A stretch of DNA of 8,028 nucleotides from an uncultured beta proteobacterium (lineage in GTDB: Bacteria > Pseudomonadota > Gammaproteobacteria > Burkholderiales > Burkholderiaceae_C): the NCBI GenBank assembly GCA_903927495.1, contig CAIYNH010000734.1, positions 1 to 8,028 of the forward strand, in the 5' to 3' direction. Below the pieces are notes generated by a model. That model ran no database searches, was not told the DNA's origin, and saw only the letters and a list, made by a program, of their open reading frames with translations. A program made the position numbers and the translations under genes. How positions within the stretch are numbered: position 1 is the first letter of the stretch; every line of letters starts with the position of its first letter. This document shows, in pieces, positions 6,678 through 8,028 of this stretch.

Positions 6678-6701
6678 CGCACCCTTCTTTGACGGTACAT
6701 C

Positions 6702-7748
6702 ATGAGTCTTATACCTGCCACCATCCTTACCGGTTTTCTTGGGTCGGGTAAAACCACCCTGCTCAAACGCGTGCTGTCCGAAGCCCACGGACAGAAAATC
6801 GCCATCATCGAAAACGAGTTTGGCGAAGTGAACATTGACAACGACATTCTGGTAACTGACTCAAAAGAGCAGATCATCCAGATGAGCAACGGCTGCATCT
6901 GCTGCACCATCCGCGAGGATTTGCGCGAGGCTTTGCAACTGCTGGCGGAAAAAAAACGCAAGGGCTCTCTCGACTTTGACCGGGTCGTGATCGAGACCAC
7001 CGGTTTGGCTGACCCAGGACCCGTAGCGCAGACTTTTTTCATGGACGATGAGATTGCCGAGAGTTATCTATTGGACTCGATCCTGACGCTGGTGGATGCC
7101 AAACATGCCAATCAGCAATTGGACGACCGCCAGGAAGCACGCCGCCAGGTGGGGTTTGCTGACCAAATTTTCATCAGCAAAACTGATCTGGTATCTGCTG
7201 AAGAAACTGCGGACCTGATGCACCGACTAAAGCACATGAATCCGCGTGCGCCGCAAAAAACGGTGCATTTTGGAGATGTTGCGTTGTCCGAGGTCTTTGA
7301 TTTGCGCGGTTTTAACCTCAATACCAAGCTCGACATTGACCCGGATTTTCTGAAAGACGAGGCCCTAGATGCGCCCGATCATCACGACCATGTGCACGGC
7401 GAGCAATGCAACCACCCGTCGCACAAGACCGGGCATCACCACCGGCACGACGATGATGTAAAAAGTTTTGTATTTAGGTCAGACCGTGCCTTTGATCCCG
7501 CCAAATTGGAAGATTTCCTGGGGGCGGTGGTGAATATTTACGGTCCACGCATGCTCCGTTACAAAGGCGTTTTGTTCATGAAGGGAACCGAACGAAAAGT
7601 GATATTTCAGGGTGTCCACCAGTTGATGGGCAGCGACTTAGGGCCCGCCTGGGCAGAGGGCGAAACCCGTTGCAGCAAAATGGTGTTCATCGGAATTGAC
7701 TTGCCAAGAGATATTTTCTTGCAAGGAATGGAGCAAAGTCTGGTGTGA
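6702..7748 (+). CDS. COG0523/CobW-family GTPase, probable zinc metallochaperone
   Basis: A 348-residue G3E-family GTPase. Residues 11-19 are the P-loop GFLGSGKTT, 36-47 the switch region with ENEFGEVNID, 64-68 the metal-binding GCICC (CxCC, Cys65/67/68), 97-105 the Walker B region IETTGLADP, and 159-162 SKTD, the guanine-specificity motif in place of NKxD. A linker at 225-250 is rich in His and Asp (for example HHDHVHGEQCNH and GHHHRHDDD), typical of metal-handling members. The C-terminal CobW_C domain runs from about 255 to 345. The family uses GTP hydrolysis to insert or deliver metals, most often zinc; no cobalamin genes are nearby, so a cobalt/B12 role is not favoured. The start precedes the P-loop by ten residues, as is normal, but there is only a weak ribosome binding site. 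The next gene appears to be dksA, whose product binds zinc; a functional link is conjecture. Confidence 0.9.
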   Translation: MSLIPATILTGFLGSGKTTLLKRVLSEAHGQKIAIIENEFGEVNIDNDILVTDSKEQIIQMSNGCICCTIREDLREALQLLAEKKRKGSLDFDRVVIETTGLADPGPVAQTFFMDDEIAESYLLDSILTLVDAKHANQQLDDRQEARRQVGFADQIFISKTDLVSAEETADLMHRLKHMNPRAPQKTVHFGDVALSEVFDLRGFNLNTKLDIDPDFLKDEALDAPDHHDHVHGEQCNHPSHKTGHHHRHDDDVKSFVFRSDRAFDPAKLEDFLGAVVNIYGPRMLRYKGVLFMKGTERKVIFQGVHQLMGSDLGPAWAEGETRCSKMVFIGIDLPRDIFLQGMEQSLV

Positions 7749-7979
7749 TTGGCCACTGGACATAGAACCTTGATGTCAGATGTTTGTCTCACTTTTGCAA
7801 CTGATGGTTTTTTGGTCTAACAAACCTGTACACTCGCGCGCCGAAGAAAGCCCGACACCGGCGCCAGCCAAACCAGTGGCTAAGGTGAGCCAACCCAGGT
7901 TAAAGCATGCCACGCCTGTCCGTCAGGGTGGATCACAAAAGAGACACAACCACAGGCAAAACCTGTCAGGAGGCCAACA
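7749..7979 (+). promoter_or_regulatory. 231-bp leader/promoter region upstream of the dksA-like gene
   Basis: TACACT at 7829-7834 is a candidate -10 and shares the 9-mer TACACTCGC (7829-7837) with the region upstream of the COG0523 gene (6672-6680). No convincing -35 is seen. A start near 7841 would give a leader of about 140 nt. In that leader CCAC-G-CCTG (7910-7918) pairs with CAGG-GTGG (7924-7931), giving eight base pairs with one bulged G. ACAGG (7952-7956) pairs with CCTGT (7962-7966) directly ahead of the Shine-Dalgarno. A 67-codon ORF (7780-7983) spans the region but looks non-coding. Confidence 0.4.
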
Positions 7980-8028
7980 GTGAAAGCGCAAACCATCAAA
8001 CCTCAAAAAAAGGTAACTGAAGCTGTCA
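7980..8028 (+). CDS. Start of a Lys-rich protein, probably RNA polymerase-binding factor DksA (3' end outside window)
   Basis: A GTG start is preceded by a strong Shine-Dalgarno, AGGAGG (7968-7973), six bases upstream, which decides the start. The 16 codons visible give MKAQTIKPQKKVTEAV, a Lys-rich, probably disordered N-terminus. Comamonadaceae DksA proteins, as I remember them, carry such a Lys/Ala-rich extension before the coiled coil, and dksA commonly sits beside a COG0523 GTPase in that family. Neither the coiled coil nor the zinc finger lies in the window, so the name is a context-based guess and the gene symbol is left empty. A start codon read here also overlaps the TGA of the 67-codon ORF upstream. 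Confidence 0.55.
   Translation, partial: MKAQTIKPQKKVTEAV

Noticed and set aside
6653..6701. Zur operator upstream of the COG0523 GTPase
   Set aside because: The only inverted repeat, AGTGT-CGTT-ACACT, does not resemble the AT-rich GTTATA-type Zur box.
7780..7983. 67-codon ORF between the GTPase and the dksA-like gene
   Set aside because: It has no ribosome binding site, a low-complexity Pro/Lys/Gln-rich product and no recognisable family. It overlaps the strong Shine-Dalgarno and start of the next gene in another frame. It is more likely leader RNA.
1..8028. tRNA, rRNA, CRISPR array, insertion sequence or prophage genes
   Set aside because: I looked for cloverleaf-type sequence, regularly spaced repeats and transposase/integrase motifs and saw none in the window.

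Overview
The window looks like chromosomal DNA from a betaproteobacterium, most likely order Burkholderiales, family Comamonadaceae (a Rhodoferax/Polaromonas-like genome). This rests on recalled protein resemblance, moderate GC, TACAAT/TACACT -10-like hexamers close to start codons, the order rlmI / COG0523 GTPase / dksA-like start, and a short palindromic repeat of a type I associate with that family. No database search was possible, so the genus is a guess. All recognisable genes are on the + strand.

Positions 1-5387 hold the 3' part of an exopolysaccharide locus. It begins inside bcsB, the periplasmic membrane-anchored partner of the cellulose synthase BcsA. A MinD/ParA-type ATPase (BcsQ-like) follows. 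Overlapping it by ATGA is a secreted protein with a glycoside hydrolase family 18 (GH18) fold, in a place where cellulose operons usually carry the GH8 endoglucanase BcsZ. After a 104-bp gap come an MBOAT O-acyltransferase (AlgI/WssH type) and a membrane-anchored SGNH-type protein (AlgJ/AlgX/WssI type), 7 bp apart. The set reads as synthesis and secretion of a beta-glucan-like polymer, its trimming by a GH18-type enzyme, and its O-acetylation. The polymer may be acetylated cellulose, but the GH18 protein leaves open an amino-sugar-containing polymer.

Positions 5388-8028 are housekeeping. A leaderless-looking promoter precedes rlmI (23S rRNA m5C methyltransferase). Codons 74-92 of rlmI are encoded by an AT-rich imperfect palindrome resembling a dispersed Comamonadaceae repeat. 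Next is a COG0523/CobW-family GTPase with a CxCC metal motif and a His-rich loop. It is followed by a 231-bp leader region with two hairpins, then the first 16 codons of a gene with a strong Shine-Dalgarno and a Lys-rich N-terminus, probably dksA.

The most interesting points are the GH18-for-BcsZ substitution combined with a two-gene acetylation module, and the apparent in-frame capture of a palindromic repeat by rlmI.
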